This document shows, piece by piece, positions 11,695 to 24,324 of a stretch of 64,000 nt of DNA (positions are counted from its first letter, which is position 1; every line of letters begins with the position of its first letter). The position numbers were made by a program, and so were the translations under genes. Under the pieces are notes generated by a model. It made no database searches. It worked only from the letters and a program-made list of their open reading frames with translations, and was not told the DNA's origin. Source of the stretch: Omphiscola glabra (Eukaryota; Mollusca; Gastropoda; Lymnaeidae); contig OZ024794.1 of NCBI GenBank assembly GCA_964017045.1, forward strand, positions 19,159,617 through 19,223,616. The letters are read 5' to 3'.

Positions 11695-12775
11695 AAAAGG
11701 GTGTGTACGCAAATAGTGTGATTGAGAATAAGTTAGGGTGTGTACGCAAATAGTGTGATTGGGAATATGTTAGGGTGTGTACGCAAATAGTGTGATTGAG
11801 AATAAGTTAGGGTGTGTTCGCAAATAGTGAGTTTAAGAATACGCTAAGGTGTGTACGGAAATAGTGGGATTAAAAATACTTTAAGTTGTGTACGCAAATG
11901 TGGATGAGAATCTGTTAGGGTGTGTACGCAAATAGTGGGATGAGAATATGCTAGGGTGTGTACGCAAATAGCGGGATAAGAATATGCTATGGTGTGTACG
12001 CAAATAGCGGATTGAGAATATGCTAGGGTGTGTACGCAAATAGCGGGATGAGAATATGCTAGGGTGTGTACGCAAATAGTGGGATAAGAATATGCTAGGG
12101 TGTGTACGGAAATAGTGGGATGAGAATATGCTAGGGCGTGTACGCAAATAGCAGTATGAGATTATGCTAGGGTTTGTACGCAAATAGCGGGATGAGAATA
12201 TGCTAGGGTGTGTACGCAAATAGCGGGATGAGAATATGCTAGGGTGTGTACGCAAATAGTGGGATGAAAATATGCTAGGGTGTGTACTGCAATAGCGGGA
12301 TGAGAATATGCTAGGGTGTGTACGGAAATAGCGGGATGAGAATATGCTAGGGTGTGTACTGCAATAGCGGGATGAGAATATGCTAGGGTGTGTACGGAAA
12401 TAGCGGGATGAGAATATGCTAGGGTGTGTACGCAAATAGCGGGATGAGAATATGCTAGGGTGTGAACGCAAATAGTGGGATGAAAATATGCTAGGGTGTG
12501 TACGGAAATAGCGGGATGAAAATATGCTAGGGTGTGTACGCAAATAGTGGGATTAAAATATGGTAGGGTGTGTACGCAAATAGTGGGATGAAAATATGCT
12601 AGGGTGTGTACGCAAATAGTGGGATGAAAATATGCTAGGGTGCGTACGAAAATAGCGGGATGAAAATATGCTAGGGTGTGTACGGAAATAGTGGGATGAA
12701 AGTATGCTAGGGTGTGTACGGAAATAGTGGGATGAAAATATGCTAGGGTGTGTACGCAAATACTGTGTTTGAGAA
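11695..12775. repeat. 36-bp minisatellite, about 29 copies
   Basis: Unit core GGGTGTGTACGCAAATAG, then GGGATGAGAATATGCTA. Variants at fixed positions (CGCAAATAGC, CGGAAATAG, CTGCAATAG; GAGAA versus GAAAA) alternate in patches. The left five copies are shorter and more diverged. Unit length of 12 codons gives 220-226-codon frames in two minus-strand phases that are not genes. Confidence 0.95.
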
Positions 12776-13002
12776 TACGTTTGATTGGTATTGATTTTTT
12801 CTTTAAATACATTTTGTTTTGATGACGTTGACCATGGTTCATTCGTTACGCCATGGTTAGCAATTTTATTTTTTTGTTACTTATAAGAACCATGAGTGTC
12901 TAACTACTGTCTCTGATTAGCATAATGTGTATAGTTTAAGCGAGCACAGCTTTGTATAAAATGGCGGGATGGTAACTATGTCCCTGTGTCTTTCCATTAG
13001 AA

Positions 13003-13157
13003 CAGCGGCTCTCAACCTGAGCCGTACACATGGGTCGCCTAAGACCATCCGAAAACACATATTTATGTAGCAAAAAGATAATTGTATGCCTGGGGGTCAC
13101 CACAACATGAAGAACTGTATGAAAGAGTCACGGCATCAGGTAGGTTGAGAACCACTG
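13003..13157 (+). mobile_element. SPIN-like hAT non-autonomous element, copy 2
   Basis: Ends are CAGCGGCTCTCAACC and GGTTGAGAACCACTG, with internal GGGTCGCCTAAGACCATC and GGGGTCACCACAACATGA. Flanks CATTAGAA and CATTTAAA match at 6 of 8 positions. The left flank has TA in the centre, as expected of Buster-type hAT targets. Confidence 0.9.
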
Positions 13158-13734
13158 CATTTAAACAATTAGTTAAACGCGCAGCCTTGGCCTTGATTGA
13201 TCGGTCAAAAGATACAAACAGTGTTTTTGACTAGTCGAAAGAATAGTGTGTTCTCACACGACTTGCATTGTAATACGAATAAAGAGCTATTATATTTGTT
13301 TCGTATAGTTTATAGAGATGGGTTCCGAACCAAACCGTACACACTGAACTCGAACCTTGCTGACGACCGACCCCCAGCTTCATTGTCACTGAGTACGAAA
13401 CAACCCCGAAAGAACCTACCACAAACTTATTACAACAGACAATTTTTTAATGAATTGTGGCAAGTTAACTGCTTCTGACAGAAATGCTTACATTTTTTAT
13501 CAAAACAATAAAATCCGATTGCATTCCCTATACACCCTTCTCCACCCCCCCTCCCCCCTCCCGGGGCCAACACTCTTTAACGCAGAAGCTTGCACTGTGT
13601 TAAGGCCTGGCAAATTAAACAAAAACACATTGTGGCCGACTGTTTTTCATCCAGGGTCGGCAACTTGTGTCATTGAAAAAAAAACACACACTAGAATTGT
13701 GTATCACTCTAATACACATTGTATTCCAGGTTGA
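13158..13734. other. Non-coding spacer
   Basis: Single-copy with a C-rich tract at 13540-13563. Overlapping short frames on both strands show no domain. Confidence 0.5.
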
Positions 13735-14015
13735 TAGGTCGGATGAGTGTGAAGCTATTTGGTTGGGGGGGGGGGCGGCAATACGGGAGTGTAAGGCTAT
13801 ACGGGGAAATAGTTGGCAGTTGAAGCTATAAGGGCACTTATTATGGCATTGTGAGTCTATAGAACTTAATAGAAGGACACATTTCATGAGTGTGAAGCTA
13901 TGTGGCACAGTACGGGAGTGTAAAGCTACTGTGGGACACAGTTTGGGAGTGTGAGGCTGTAAGGGGACACATACGGGACGGTAACTATAGGGGGACAAAT
14001 AAGGGACTGTGGCTA
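13735..14015. repeat. Degenerate ~37-bp repeat
   Basis: About 7 diverged copies with core ACGGGAGTGTAAGGCTAT and GGGGACACA. A G run of about 11 lies near 13766. Confidence 0.7.
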
Positions 14016-14494
14016 TATATTTTTCTTACACGTTTTAGATGTGTGAGTGTGGGGAATTTTGACTAAATAATGTATATAAAGGACAGTAACTCACTGAAGG
14101 CGTCTCTCCATCATACTTTGTGTGGTCGAGTGGTGAGTTCTTGACAGTGTTAAATGTTTAGTTTGAAACTTAAGAAAATCAGGTCCTGAGAACTATGGCT
14201 TTTATTGTTTCTTAACATTTGGTAAAGGCATGGAAGTGGAAGGTAAAGACCGAAGAACGGAGAGTGAAATAACTAAACAGAAATGCTGCTTGCTACCCGT
14301 AGCAGTTCAAAATGAGCGGGTTCTATCGAACATGTCTTACATAGGACGCCCAGGGAAACAATGACGTCACGAGTTGGTCATTGGTCAAACCCCGGGGAGG
14401 GATGGTCCTCCTCACGTGTGAATGACCAGCAAAGAATTTAAGGCACAGCACACACAGTTACGTGTACTACTTTTGCGTGGATTACCCTCAACGG
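14016..14494. other. Non-coding spacer
   Basis: No feature recognised. Confidence 0.45.
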
Positions 14495-14745
14495 TGACAA
14501 CTAGAGCGTGTGTGTACGTGGCTGGGGTTAACCACAGCAGTGCCAACTAGAGCATGTGTGTAATTGACTGGTGTTAACCACAGCAGTGACAAATAGAGCG
14601 TGTGTGTACGTGGCTGGTGTTAACCACAGCAGTGGCAACTAGAGCGTGTGTGTACGTGGCTGGTGTTAACCACAGCAGTGGCAAGTAGAGCGTGTGTGTT
14701 CGTTGGCTGGTGTTAACCACAGCAGTGACAACTAGAGTGTGTGTT
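14495..14745. repeat. 46-bp minisatellite, five copies
   Basis: Five well conserved copies with core GGCTGGTGTTAACCACAGCA followed by GTGACAACTAGAGCGTGTG. The spacing between CTGG starts is 46 bp. Confidence 0.9.
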
Positions 14746-15241
14746 CTTTATTTATACGGCCATAGGCAACATCCCGTGGCCAACGATTTGTAATGAAAAT
14801 TGCCAATAGCGTTTTTTTGTACGGTTCATTTTCAAGTGCAAACACGAGAGAATCTTTAAAGATAACAAGAAGATTGATCGCTTCAATATATCTCTTATCG
14901 CCTCTAACTGGTGTCTGAGGGAACGTCCGATATCCAAATGTTTGTTGATTGGCTGTTTATGTGCAATGGATCCGTTTTTTTCACCGAAGATTCATCTATT
15001 TTGTCAATTTTTGTTGGGTCTTTGCGCGTCCGTTGCACGCGTGTGCTATCCTTGGAAGCGAGTTGTTAATATCCCACCGTATTGACCCAGTGGTCTCCAG
15101 CAATGTTAAGAATACAAAGTCAACAAATATTTCTGACCCGAGCACCGCGTCTCAATGATCATATTTCGCCCGAAGATTCTTTGGACCATTAGGAAATACA
15201 TTTAACGCTGGAAAAATCTCTATACCGATTTGATATTCTGG
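14746..15241. other. Non-coding spacer
   Basis: No feature recognised; short frames on both strands lack domains. Confidence 0.45.
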
Positions 15242-15646
15242 TGTCATTCAGCATTCACATACGTCAAGGGAAAAAGTCTAAAGTCATTCAGCATTCACGT
15301 ACGTCAAGGAAAAAGTCTAAAGTCATTCAGCATTCACGTACGTCAAGGAAAAAGTCTAAAGTCATTCAGCATTCACGTACGTCAAGGAAAAAGTCTAAAG
15401 TCATTCAGCATTCACGTACGTCAAGGGAAAAGTCTAAAGTCATTCAGCATTCACGTAAGTCAAGAAAAAAGTCTAAAGTCATTCAGCATTCACGTACGTC
15501 AAGGAAAAAGTCTAAAGTCATTCAGCATTCACATACGTCAAGGAAAAGTCTAAAGTCATTCAGCATTCACATACGTCAAGGAAAAAGTCTAAAGTCATTC
15601 AGCATTCACGTACGTCAAGGAAAAAGTCTAAAGTCATTCAGCATTC
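15242..15646. repeat. 39-bp minisatellite, ten copies
   Basis: Very homogeneous 39-bp unit: ATTCAGCATTCACGTACGTC then AAGGAAAAAGTCTAAAGTC. Single-base differences (ACATACG versus ACGTACG) and one lost A near 15545 mark individual copies. Two plus-strand phases are open because the unit is 13 codons. Confidence 0.95.
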
Positions 15647-16082
15647 TGATCTTATGTAAAAGCTTAGGTTGCTGAATATGCAGAAATGTTTTTTTATTAG
15701 AAAGTATTTGACTGCAGTTAGCTAATAGATGTACGAAGTCAGCTTACATAAAATACAGCTCTGAAACTGAATACATTATTAGCAATCTAATAAGTTGATT
15801 AATGCACCTCGTTTCTATTTTTAAACATATTATAACTGTTTATTAATATTATTAGCTGATTTCTGTTATGTTGTTTTGTGAGTTTTTTAATAACTGTTTT
15901 TAATTACTTAAAATGTCTGTTCAGTTGTTTTAATTTCAATCTGGGTCTCAGACAAAATCAACATCTACAGTGCAATGTAACAATAATTAAATTGTTGAGA
16001 TAATGACAGTATAAATTAGTGTTGATTTAAATATTGAGGTTTCGTGAGCTCTGGGGGCACAAATTATCTGTTAAAATAAGGG
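15647..16082. other. Non-coding AT-rich spacer
   Basis: No feature recognised. Confidence 0.5.
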
Positions 16083-16372
16083 TGGTAGGCCAGATTGGTC
16101 TGACAACCCTGATGTAACTGAAGAAGACTGGTCTGACAACCCTGATGTAACTGAAGAAGACTGGTCTGACAACCCTGATGTAACCGATGCAGTCTGGTCT
16201 GCCAACCCTGATGTAACCGATGCGGACTGGTCTGACAACCCTGATGTAACCGATGCAGACTGGTCGGCCAACCCTGATGTAACCGATGCAGACTGGTCTG
16301 CCAACCCTGATTTAACCGATGCGGACTGGTCTGACAACCCTGATGTAACTGATGCAAACCGGCCCTGATGTA
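16083..16372. repeat. 33-bp minisatellite, about nine copies
   Basis: Unit core CCCTGATGTAACCGATGCAG then ACTGGTCTGACAA. The last copy is truncated. The left copies carry GAAGAAG instead of GATGCAG. Confidence 0.93.
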
Positions 16373-17298
16373 ACTAATGGTTACTTTAGGTTGGTTGATA
16401 CTACCTACTCCAATTTTTCGCTAAAGTCATCTTAAAAAACAACAAGCAAAGAATTGAACTTTTCTTTATTGCCTGCCAACCGCACGGCCGTCTGATGTAT
16501 TGGCGCTGACTTAACCTTTCACTGGCGTCACCATGAATAAGTTGGCAGCAGACTATGAAATTGTGTTCAATTGTCGGGACGGTGTCAAAGGATTGGCTCT
16601 TAATTACGTCATGCATGGCTTTAACATCATCACAATAAAAGTTTATTTAAATAATGTCCAATAATCTCAAACCGTTAGTTTCAAACATATTTGTTATAAT
16701 AAGATAACTTTTAAAAATAACCTGAGTTGTTTTTTTTTGCGCCAACATTTTAATGTTACTCTTAATCTTCTAATATATTACGCTTTTGGTGTGACTCGTC
16801 GACTGCTGCCATTTCCGGCGTCTGCTTCCTAAAAAATCATGGCTGCTTCCTAATAACAGTATTTGCTATTGAGAGTATATTAGAAATAATTCTATGTGTT
16901 TGAAAGAAAGTATGGTTTAATAATTAGTTCAATAGTGCGTAAAATATAATTCCCTATAACTACGCTTAATGATATAACTATCGTTTTTAATAACGCAACT
17001 GCGTTTGGCGCGTAATATTTTCTTTTCGGAGAATGAAATAGTCTCAATTTAAGTATGGTTTAAAAAAAAATTCGGTTTAAAAGTAATTGGGACATCAGAA
17101 TATTTAATATAGTTCGTGGGCGTGAAATAACAAAGTGTTCAGTGACGTATCATGGGGGGGGGGGGGGGGGAATGGGTGTAGCAAAAATTTGGATTCTTAA
17201 ATGTGCATTAATTGAGTTCATGTTTTGTCAAGCAGAACTTTAGTAGACGGGAAGTTCACGCATTGCTGTCGCCAATGTTTGGCGGGCTACATCTAGTT
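16373..17298. other. Non-coding AT-rich spacer with long G run
   Basis: No gene recognised. A pure run of 17 G lies at 17154-17170, close to the MITE at 17299. Confidence 0.5.
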
Positions 17299-17482
17299 CA
17301 GTGGCGTAGTGAGGGGGGGCAAGGGGGGCATCATACCCCGGGCGCTACTCACAAAGGGGCGCCAAATGGTATATTTTACTATAATATTGTATGGTTTTCG
17401 AATGGGGGGGGCGCTAAAAAGGTATTGGGGGCGCTAAAAAGTTATTGTGCCCTGGGCGCGAGTTATGCTCGCTACGCCACTG
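17299..17482 (-). mobile_element. hAT-like MITE (CAGTGGCGTAGC family), copy B
   Basis: A 184-bp element that is essentially the reverse complement of the copy at 4956-5137. Ends are CAGTGGCGTAGTGAGG and GCTCGCTACGCCACTG. It is flanked by an exact 8-bp duplication, ATCTAGTT, at 17291-17298 and 17483-17490. The close match to copy A suggests fairly recent activity. Confidence 0.95.
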
Positions 17483-17914
17483 ATCTAGTTTTACAATATT
17501 AGATTTAGTTATATTATGTTGTTCCATTTTAGTATCCAGGGCGACAACAAGATGGCGGCATTAAATTAGTGTCGGAATCAAGCTAAACCCTAGCTTTCGT
17601 TAGAATCCAGATGCCCGTCTTATCATTTCACTTGCACACCTCGCGGCTATATTTAACGACGGCGAGCTCAACGCTTAGAATTGATAGAAAAGATGGTATG
17701 AGCCCACTGGTCGGCAAACTCATTAGTCAAAAGAGCCAAATATCAGCAGTTGGACGAATAAAATTGTTTTAGGAGCCAATGTTCTTTTCAAGAAACTGTC
17801 AAGAACCATGTTTTCCGAGTGAAATCAGATTTGTGGCTGACTGGCCACTGTATTAACCCATAAATAACGATATTTGTGAACTCAATTTTTTTTTTGCGTT
17901 TATTTCTTCAACGT
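17483..17914. other. Non-coding spacer
   Basis: No feature recognised. Confidence 0.45.
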
Positions 17915-18032
17915 TTGACTTGTGCAAAACGCATAGTTGGCGTGATTACAAGTACAAAATGCACAGTTGGCGTGTTGACTTGTACAAAATACAGAGTTGG
18001 CGTGTCGACACTTGTACAGAATACAGGGTTGG
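17915..18032. repeat. 30-bp tandem repeat, four copies
   Basis: Unit core GACTTGTACAAAATACAGAG then TTGGCGTGTT. Confidence 0.85.
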
Positions 18033-18399
18033 CGCGCTCGGCCAAGTAAATGACGAGTTTAGGAGAATGTTTTTCCAAAGAGCCCGAATAAATTTTGGTC
18101 CCCGGTCCAACCACGATCAGGAGACGATCTTTCCGAAGATGTATTCGTCTCGTCCGGAAACTGTTTAGTCGTCGAAAGTACAAAGCACTTATTTTTTTCG
18201 ATCTTCTTATCACATTTCACAACCTAAAATGGAAGTCTGGAGTGGTGTCCTTCATGGATTAATAATATGGCTACTCGTACTCTCACCTTTTTTTGTTGGC
18301 CAATGAAAAAATAATATTTAAAAAAAAAATTATTGATTCCAATCCTTATAAAAAAAAATTCTTCAAATCGAGTCGGAGCTTTCGGAGCTAGCAATACTT
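18033..18399. other. Non-coding spacer
   Basis: No feature recognised; A-rich tracts at 18310-18360. Confidence 0.45.
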
Positions 18400-18570
18400 T
18401 TTACATGATTTGGAGTTGGCCATACTATGTACATGATTTGGAGTTGGCCATACTATTTACATGATTTAGGGCTGGCCATATTATGTACATGATTTGGGGC
18501 TGGCCATATTATGTACATGATTTGGGGCTAGCCATATTATGTGCATGATTAGAAGCTGGTCATACTATTT
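18400..18570. repeat. 28-bp tandem repeat, six copies
   Basis: Unit core ACATGATTTGGAGTTGGCC then ATACTATGT. The fourth and fifth copies share GGGGCTGGCC. Confidence 0.9.
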
Positions 18571-18641
18571 ACATCAAATATATATTAGATAAAGCGAATG
18601 ATCGAGAAAAAAGGCGAGAAAAAGTAAACCAAATTTACCTC

Positions 18642-19655
18642 CCCCTGTAGAGTTATCTCGACTTCCTCCTGTACAGTTATCTCGACTTCCTCCTGTATAG
18701 GTATCTCGACTTCCTCCTGTACAATCATCTCGACTTCCTCCTGTACAATTATCTCGACTTCCTCCCGTACAATTATCTCGATTTCCTCCTGTACAATCAT
18801 CTCGACTTCCTCCTGTACAATTATCTCGACTTCCTCCTGTACAATTATCTCGACTTCCTCCTGTACAATTATCTCGACTTCCTCCTGTACAATCATCTCG
18901 ACTTCCTCCTGTACATTATCTCGACTTCCTCCTATACATTTATCTCGACTTCCTCCTGTACAATTATCTCGACTTCCTCCTGTATAGGTATCTCGACTTC
19001 CTCCTTTACAATTATCTCGACTTCCTCCTTTACAATCATCTCGACTTCCTCCTGTACAATTATCTCGACTTCCTCCTGTACAATTATCTCGATTTTCTCC
19101 TGTACAATCATCTCGACTTCCTCCTGTACAATTATCTCGACTTCCTCCTGTACAATCATCTCGACTTCCTCCTGTACATTTATCTCGAATTCCTCCTGTA
19201 CAATTATCTCGACTTCCTCCTGTACAATCATCTCGACTTCCTCCTGTACAATTATCTCGACTTCATCCTGTACAATCATCTCGACTTCCTCCTGTACATT
19301 TATCTCGACTTCCTCCTGTACATTTATCTCGACTTCCTCCTGTATAGGTATCTCGACTTTCTCCTGTACATTTATCTCGACTTCCTCCTGTACAATTATC
19401 TCGACTTTCTCCTGTACAATCATCTCGACTTCCTCCTGTACATTTATCTCGACTTTCTCCTGTACTGTTATCTTGACTTCCTCCTGTACATTTATCTCGA
19501 CTTCCTCCTGTACAGTTATCTCGACTTCCTCCTGTACAGTTATCTCGACTTCCTCCTGTACAATTATCTCGACTCTCTCCTGTACAATTATCTCGACTTC
19601 CTCCTGTACAATTATCTCGACTTCCTCCTGTACAGTTATCTCGACTTTCTGAAGG
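18642..19655. repeat. 24-bp minisatellite, about 42 copies
   Basis: Unit TCGACTTCCTCCTGTACAAT plus TATC, strongly pyrimidine-biased on the + strand. Variants TGTATAGGTATC, TGTACATTTATC and TGTACAATCATC are interspersed. One copy at about 18915 is a base short, which splits the minus-strand open frame in two. The predicted acidic VQEEVEII repeats are frame artefacts of an 8-codon unit. Confidence 0.96.
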
Positions 19656-19779
19656 AAACGTTCATGAACATACATGATGTGTGTAATCTTGTCAAAAACG
19701 CCTCCACATGAACATCAAACTGTGGTGTCAATCTGCTATGTTAAATCAATAGTACACCGTGTCAATTATTTGACACATT
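19656..19779. other. Short spacer between two arrays
   Basis: No feature recognised. Confidence 0.4.
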
Positions 19780-20540
19780 GCTCATCGAATGTTACATTTG
19801 TCACAGAGCTCATCCAGTGTTACATTTGACTCATAGCTCATTCAGTGTTACATTTGACACAGAGAGCTCACCCAGTGTTACATTTGACAGATAGTTTATC
19901 CAGTGTCACATTTGACACACAGAGCTCATCCAGTGTTACATTTGACACAGAGAGCTCATCCAGTGTTACATTTGACAGATAGTTTATCCAGTGTCACATT
20001 TGACGCACAGAGCTCATCCAGTGTTACATTTGACACAGAGAACTCATTCAGTGTTACATTTGACACGCATCGCTCATCCAGTGTTACATTTGACACACAG
20101 AGCTCATCCAGTGTTACATTTGACACACAGAGCTCATCCAGTGTTACATTTGACACAGAGCTCATCCAGTGTTACATTTGACACACAGAGCTCATCCAGT
20201 GTTACCTTTGACACACAGAACTCATCTAGTGTTACATTTGACACATAGCTCATTCAGTGTTACATTTGACACAGAGTTCATCCAGTGTTACATTTGACAC
20301 AGAGGGCTCATCCAGTGTTACATTTGACACAGAGCTCATCCACTGTTAATTTGACACACAGAGCTCATCCAGTGTTACATTTGACACACAGAGCTCATCC
20401 AGTGTTACATTTGACACACAGAGCTCATCCAGTGTTACATTTGACACACAGAGCTCATCCAGTGTTACATTTGACACACAGAGCTCATCCAGTGTTACAT
20501 TTGACACACATAACTCATCCAGTGTTACATTTGACACACC
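19780..20540. repeat. 30-bp minisatellite, about 26 copies
   Basis: Unit core GAGCTCATCCAGTGTTACAT then TTGACACACA. Length varies by 2-6 bp through loss of ACAC dinucleotides (for example TTGACACAGAGCTC). The right part (20350-20530) is almost perfectly homogeneous. Confidence 0.95.
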
Positions 20541-21465
20541 TCATCTTCTATCCAAGTAAAATGTGTAAATGCAAAAGTTATTTTTATTAAAGGGGGGAAA
20601 AGTTTTTATATATTTGTTTTTTTTTAAATTGGGCAGGGGGTGGGTAAAGGTCAAGTCTAATTCTGTTTAGACAACTGTACTATTATCAGAAGAAATTCGT
20701 TACTAACAATGGAGATATTTAAAAAAAATATATATTCGATATTTGTTTAGACTTTGTTCAATATACAAGATGAACCCGATTATAGAGTTATCTAAAACAA
20801 ACTGTAAGTAATCTGCCCCATTGCAATTAAAAAAAACTAATTAATATGATTAATTTGATTCAACATTTCTGTATTTTTGTAAAATCCCACAAGGCACACT
20901 AATCCTACTAGACTCGCTTGTTTTGGCAAAAATGTTTCCAAAACAAAATACGTAATTAAAACAAATTTTTACGAAAATATTTTCTACACGGGAAAAAGAA
21001 TGTTCACCGTGAATCGAACACTGAAAATTGCAACAAAAAAACAAAAACAAAAAAACAAAAAAAAAACAAACAACTACATAACGAATTGTAGCATTTTTAT
21101 TTTTTGAGTATATTGCAATATTCGGGATTTCATCGCTAACGAAACAGACGTGACAGCTGCTGGCCTGCTTTTTAGCGAATGACACTCATGATAAATGTTC
21201 CACTCAAGTCTGCTCCATAATGCGAGGGAGCCCGGGGCGTCGATTGGACTAATAGAAGGTGCATGGGCGCAGGCTGTGAAAGAAAGCGCCTTGGCCGAAT
21301 ACACAGATTCACCTTCCCAAACGTGTCATACAGCATTTAACGTTTCTGTATATTTGGTGTACATTTCTCACATGCTATATTTTATTTTTCAACTAAGGAA
21401 AAAAAAAAGCTATTTATAGAAAAATTATTTTTTGTAATGTTCGGGGTCGTATCTTTATGATTTAA
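20541..21465. other. Non-coding AT-rich spacer
   Basis: Contains A-rich tracts at 21035-21070 and no supported exon. Confidence 0.5.
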
Positions 21466-21668
21466 GTGACACTCAAGAAGACATATGGGACCCTCAAAAG
21501 ACATATGCGACACTCAAGAGACATGTGACACTCAAGAAGACATATGGGACCCTCAAAAGACATATGCGACACTCAAGAGACATGTGACACTCAGGAGACA
21601 TATGTGACACTCAGAAGACATATGTGACATTCAGAAAACATGTGCGACACTCAGAGGACTTATGTTCA
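21466..21668. repeat. ~19-bp tandem repeat with a duplicated block
   Basis: Unit GACACTCAAGAGACATATG. A block of about 60 bp containing GGGACCCTCAAAAGACATAT is present twice (21485 and 21545). Confidence 0.88.
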
Positions 21669-21794
21669 TGTATTTAGTTTCATGTTTAAAAACGTTATGT
21701 CGTAAAATAAGTTCTTTTGAATATGTTAACTTCAAAATTTTGCATTTATTTAAGATTTAGTATGTTTCTAATAAACATATGGACTGTGTTAGAC

Positions 21795-21981
21795 CTGTGG
21801 TTCTCAACCTTCCTAATGCCGCCACACTTTGATACAGTTCCTCATGTTGTTATAACCCCAAACATAAAATTATGTTCGTTGCTACTTCATAAATATGTAC
21901 TTTCCGATGGTATTAGGCGATACCTATGTAAAGGTCGTTCGACCCCCAAAGAGGACGTGACCCACAGGTTAAAAACCGCTG
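21795..21981 (-). mobile_element. SPIN-like hAT non-autonomous element, copy 3
   Basis: A 187-bp element flanked by an exact 8-bp target duplication, TGTTAGAC, at 21787-21794 and 21982-21989, with central TA. Ends are CTGTGGTTCTCAACC (first A of the usual CAG mutated to T) and GGTTAAAAACCGCTG. Internal blocks CAGTTCCTCATGTTG, CGTTGCTACTTCATAA and GGTCGTTCGACCCCCAAAG are the best match in the window to the known SPIN non-autonomous layout. Confidence 0.95.
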
Positions 21982-22049
21982 TGTTAGACCATCGTCTAAT
22001 AAATTATATTATTATATACAGTTAAACGAAAATTTTGGATAAAATTAAA

Positions 22050-22175
22050 CAACACTATGTGCTTACTTAGCAAAATGAATATCAATATTCGGTTACTTAG
22101 TAAAATAAACAACACTTTTGTCTTACTTAGCAAAATGAACAACGATATTGGCTTACTCAGCAAACCAACCGATAC
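22050..22175. repeat. ~45-bp tandem repeat, three copies
   Basis: Core ACTTAGCAAAATGAA plus CAATATTGGCTTACT. Confidence 0.75.
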
Positions 22176-23624
22176 TTAACTTATGGTTGTTTAGATTTAG
22201 TTACAATTACTTCCTTTAAGATTATTATTTTGAATATGCAAGATGATTGGCGGCCATGTTGTTTCTCACTTCCTTTTGGACATTTAGCTACAATGAAAAA
22301 TCAGAAGGAAAAAAACCAAAATCGACGAACAACTGAACATTTAATTTGTAACCTGCACCAAATGTCAAAGCTGCAAAAGTTTCAACCGGACTAAGCTCTG
22401 TACAAAGTCCAGGCCTCCACGTTAGGTTGACCAAGGAGACGCTCGTGTTCAAGAAAGGTTTCGTTGCAGACAATATAAACGCTCACGTGAAAAGTGCAAA
22501 ATGTTATTGAGTTCTATGGGCTCAAGAATTCAACGCCAACAATTGGAGCCCTTTTATTCAAACTGTCAGGTTCGACATCACTCTTCGATCCAGTGCAATC
22601 TTTTAACATACGAGAGAACACAAATAAGATTAAGTGTATGATCAACGTGGTCTTATCCAGTTAGCACGGCTGTCGTATCCAGTTGGCACAAGTGACGTGC
22701 CCAGTTGACGCCATTGTGTCAGTTGAAAAATGTGTTTGTTCAGTTTTGTCAATGGATTCTTTCTTGACGATGTATATTGTTCCAATACCACTATGAAAGG
22801 TTTTTTAAGCGCTCCGTGCATTATTTTAAGAATGTGTTTCAAATCTTAATACATGAAACCAGGAAAGCAGAGTTCTCCGCTAAGAACACCGGCGAATTCA
22901 GATTTTGTGTGCGCTAAGAAATGATCATTTGCTCCTTTGGTTACCAGATAATTGTTAGAATGATAAAAGTGATAAAAGGTCTTGCAACCGATAACCGACA
23001 TAACCACTTTATTTAAGTGCACATTAACAGCGACGCGAGAGCAGCTCCCATTACGTAGCTACGAACCAACTCAATAGTAACTGAATTCGACAATTAATAA
23101 GCAATTTTTTTGTATGCATAAAATATTGAGTAAAAAATTCTGGGGCTTTCTTGATGAGATTTCAAGATTAGACCCTTCAACATGTATCATCATAAACTCC
23201 CCAGTCCATTAGACACCTGAATAGGTAGCTACATTAAATCCACAGTGCGAACACAACTCATACATTGAATCATGCTGGAGTGCCCGGGATTAATTATGAA
23301 AAGGGAAACAATTATCTGCAACATGAAAAAAAATGTCATTGCACTTTGTTCCCAGAATAAATACTTTATCGGCGTATCTACCGAACACTATTTGTTGCAC
23401 TGCTAAGGTGCGGTCCGCCGTGTCGTCCAAATGAATGGGATACAAACGCCTTGAATTAACCGACTTGTTTTTGTCAACACTTAACATCGATTTGTGCAGT
23501 TCTCAATCTTATATATCTGTGAAGCACACGTCGTACCTTTCATTTGTTGAGACTCTACCTTTCATTTCTTGAGGCTCGTTCGTTCATTGAAACACGGGCC
23601 AAATTAAGTGGACTACACACACTG
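22176..23624. other. Non-coding spacer
   Basis: Single-copy. Short frames on the minus strand (22288-22473, 22642-22842, 23290-23487) show no domain and no paired splice sites that I trust. Confidence 0.45.
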
Positions 23625-24240
23625 AATGTAAATCAGATGTTTCTAATGCTTGTGGCTATACACACAATGAAGGTAAGTTAAATGTTTCTAATGATACTAA
23701 TGCTTGTGGCTATACACACAATTAAGTTAAACCATATGTTTCTAATGATACTAATGCTTGTGGCTGTACAAATAATGAAGGTGAATCATTATAGCCATAT
23801 GCATAAGAAGCATAAAATATATGTTTCTAATGTTTGTGGTTATAAACACATTGAATGTAAATCATATGTTTCTAATGCTTGTGGCTATAGACACAGTGAA
23901 TGTAAATCATATGTCTCTAATGCTTGTGGCTATAAAAATAATGACTGTAAATCATATGTTTCTAATGTTTGTGTTTATAAACACAATGAATGTAAATCAT
24001 GTTTCTAATGTTTGTGGTCATTGTCACAATGAATGGAAACCATATGTCTCTAATGCTTGTGGCTAGAGACACAAGGAATGTAAATAATATGTCTCTAATG
24101 CTTGTGGCTATAAAAATAATGACTGTAAACCGTATGTTTCTAAGGATGTTGTTATAAACACAATGAATGAAAATCATATGTTTCTATTGATTGTGAATAT
24201 ACACACAATCATTGTAAGTCATATGTATCATGATTGTGGC
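23625..24240. repeat. 45-bp minisatellite, about 13 copies
   Basis: Unit core AATCATATGTTTCTAATGCT then TGTGGCTATAAACACAATGA and ATGTA. Copies are moderately diverged with small indels. Confidence 0.92.
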
Positions 24241-24324
24241 TAAACAAATAGTTTTAATAGACTTGTTTAACAATTGCCTAGCGCAAGCCCCTAGGATCTT
24301 TCTTACAACTTGTCTCCATCCCCA

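Noticed and set aside
15242..15646. CRISPR-like regular repeat
   Set aside because: Units are contiguous with no unique spacers between repeats. This holds for every array in the window, and the DNA is eukaryotic.
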